Assembly: GCF_913060805.1 (NCBI RefSeq)
Contig: NZ_CAJXTC010000005.1
Span: 62,001 to 126,000, forward strand
Direction: 5' to 3'
Length of the DNA stretch: 64,000 bases
DNA from: an uncultured Draconibacterium sp.
Lineage (GTDB): Bacteria; Bacteroidota; Bacteroidia; Bacteroidales; Prolixibacteraceae
The translations under genes were made by a program, and so were the position numbers. This document shows, in pieces, positions 62,567-64,000 of this stretch; positions within the stretch are counted from its first letter, which is position 1, and every line of letters begins with the position of its first letter. A model generated the notes under the pieces. That model worked only from the letters and a program-made list of their open reading frames with translations. It was not told the DNA's origin and ran no database searches.

Positions 62567-64000
62567 ATGAAATCTATTCAATCAAGAAAAACACGAATGT
62601 TCTGCTATGTCTTGTTTCTCCTGATCTTTCCATTCACAGTATTTGGTCAATCCAGCAGGATTTCCGGAACTGTTTATGATGCGGACGGAGTAACTTTACC
62701 CGGTGTAACAGTAATGGTTGTAGGTACAACAAATGGTACCACTACCGACATTGATGGTAAATACACCATTAATGCAAATGCTGAAGACGTATTACAATTC
62801 TCTTACATTGGATTTAAAACTCAAGAAGTCCAGTTAGAGGGAAAAACAACTATTGATGTAACAATGGCGGTTGAAACCATTGGTATTGATGAAGTTGTTG
62901 CTATTGGTTACGGTACCCAACGTAAAGGTGAAGTAACCAGTGCTATTGCCAGTGTAAAATCGGAAGATTTTACGGTGGGTAAAATTGGCGATGCTGCCGA
63001 ACTGGTAAAAGGTAAAATTGCCGGTTTAAGTATTACCAATACTTCGGGCGACCCGAATGCCACTTCAAACATTATGCTGCGTGGTGTTACTACCATTATG
63101 GGTAATGTGTCGCCACTTGTACTTGTTGACGGAATTGAAGGTTCCCTAACAACCGTTGCTCCGGAAAACATTGAGTCGATCGACGTATTGAAAGATGCTT
63201 CGGCAGCTGCTATTTATGGTACAAGGGGTGCTAACGGTGTAATCCTTATTACTACCAAATCAGGTAAACGCGGTTCGTACTCAAATGCAACTTATTCAAG
63301 TTACGCATCTGTATCGGAGTGGTACAAAACCGCCGATTTTATGGATACGCACGATGTAATTTATGGTCGTACCAATTTCCCTTACGATGGTTACGATACT
63401 GATTGGTTAAAAGCCATTACACGTAAAGGTGGTTACACTCAAAACCACTCATTAAGTTTCGAAGGCGGATCTGACAAATCATCTTACTCGGCAAACGTTA
63501 CCTATTCGGATGAAGAAGGTATTATGCGTAAGAGTGATAGTGAAGACCTGAAAGCTCAATTGGATTTTAGCCAGTATGCGCTAAACGATATTGTGAAATT
63601 AAACCTGAATGTATTGTATTCAACACATAACAATACGAACAATAACAATGCTTACGCGTATCGTCAGGCATTAATTCACAACCCATCGTCTCCAGTTTAT
63701 CACGAAGATGGTGCTTACTACGAAGAGTTTAACCGTTTTCAGTACTACAACCCTGTAGGAATACAAAACGAGCGTATTGGTGATTACCGCAGCAAGTACG
63801 CGCGCGTGGTTGGAAACATTACTGTTGAGCCGATTAAAAACTGGCAAACTAACCTGATGTTATCACGTGGTGAAACATCTACAACAGGTCAGGACTACTA
63901 CACAAGTAAGTTTTATTCGCAAAGTACTGTTGATCCTGAAGATCAATACAGAACAATTCCTCGCGTTAGAGGTGGCGCCGGAAAATCATCGAGCAACTAC
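62567..64000 (+). CDS. SusC/RagA-family TonB-dependent transporter (3' truncated by window edge)
   Basis: The frame is open from the ATG at 62567 to the window end: 478 codons, about half of a normal SusC. Signal peptide (MKSIQSRKTRMFCYVLFLL...FGQ), carboxypeptidase-D-like domain (ISGTVYDADGVTLPGVTVMV), plug (IMLRGVTTIMGNVSPLVLVDG, YGTRGANGVILITTKSGK) and the first barrel strands are visible. It is paralogous to the SusC at 53196 from signal peptide through plug. It has no STN domain. A SusD gene is expected beyond the right edge. Confidence 0.93.
   Translation, partial: MKSIQSRKTRMFCYVLFLLIFPFTVFGQSSRISGTVYDADGVTLPGVTVMVVGTTNGTTTDIDGKYTINANAEDVLQFSYIGFKTQEVQLEGKTTIDVTMAVETIGIDEVVAIGYGTQRKGEVTSAIASVKSEDFTVGKIGDAAELVKGKIAGLSITNTSGDPNATSNIMLRGVTTIMGNVSPLVLVDGIEGSLTTVAPENIESIDVLKDASAAAIYGTRGANGVILITTKSGKRGSYSNATYSSYASVSEWYKTADFMDTHDVIYGRTNFPYDGYDTDWLKAITRKGGYTQNHSLSFEGGSDKSSYSANVTYSDEEGIMRKSDSEDLKAQLDFSQYALNDIVKLNLNVLYSTHNNTNNNNAYAYRQALIHNPSSPVYHEDGAYYEEFNRFQYYNPVGIQNERIGDYRSKYARVVGNITVEPIKNWQTNLMLSRGETSTTGQDYYTSKFYSQSTVDPEDQYRTIPRVRGGAGKSSSNY

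Overview
The window is from a Bacteroidota chromosome. The evidence is paired SusC/SusD outer-membrane systems, a FecR anti-sigma factor, a hybrid two-component regulator (HTCS), TAnnTTTG-type -7 promoter elements, and family combinations such as VTC/DUF4956/DUF2490. The fermentative pflB-pflA-focA set, the Dps/LysR pair and the hemerythrin-type repair protein suit an anaerobe or facultative anaerobe that meets oxygen or nitrosative stress. A marine or sediment Prolixibacteraceae-like organism is plausible but not proven. No rRNA, tRNA, CRISPR array, phage or insertion sequence was seen. Region 1 (1-28,618) is an unusual esterase-dominated locus. It opens with the 3' part of a FecR gene, an STN-domain SusC and its SusD. 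Then come fifteen plus-strand secreted genes: ten two-domain esterases (N-terminal CBM48-like E-set domain plus C-terminal CE1/esterase-D alpha/beta hydrolase), one single-domain CE1-type esterase, one PHB-depolymerase-like esterase, two Tat-exported type-B carboxylesterases and a secreted amidohydrolase-2 protein. A TAXI-type binding protein and a class C beta-lactamase-fold serine hydrolase follow. No glycoside hydrolase is present in this block, so the locus looks built to strip ester groups (feruloyl, coumaroyl, acetyl or other aromatic acyl) from a complex substrate, or to break down a polyester or polyphenol. Region 2 (28,762-37,510) is housekeeping and stress: a PQQ-type propeller lipoprotein, dps with a divergent OxyR-like LysR gene, a small conserved gene broken by an in-frame stop, pflB-pflA-focA on the minus strand, a CDF metal exporter and a small membrane protein. 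Region 3 (37,519-48,009) is minus-strand: a hemerythrin/LuxR pair, a VTC-DUF4956-DUF2490 operon, a LytS/LytR-type two-component pair, and a MacAB-TolC-like efflux operon (permease, ATPase, adaptor, TolC). Region 4 (48,505-64,000, open at the right edge) is an arabinose-polysaccharide utilisation locus: GH51 arabinofuranosidase, a double-GH43 lipoprotein, SusC/SusD, a full-length HTCS and a second, truncated SusC. A motif of the form ACATWTGTGMTAGTT occurs before both SusC genes and the HTCS gene, 32-33 bases ahead of a -7-like element in two of the three, and is a good candidate HTCS operator. Ferulate in plant walls is esterified to arabinofuranose, so regions 1 and 4 may cooperate: esterases remove acyl groups, GH51/GH43 remove arabinose, and SusCD pairs import the oligosaccharides.
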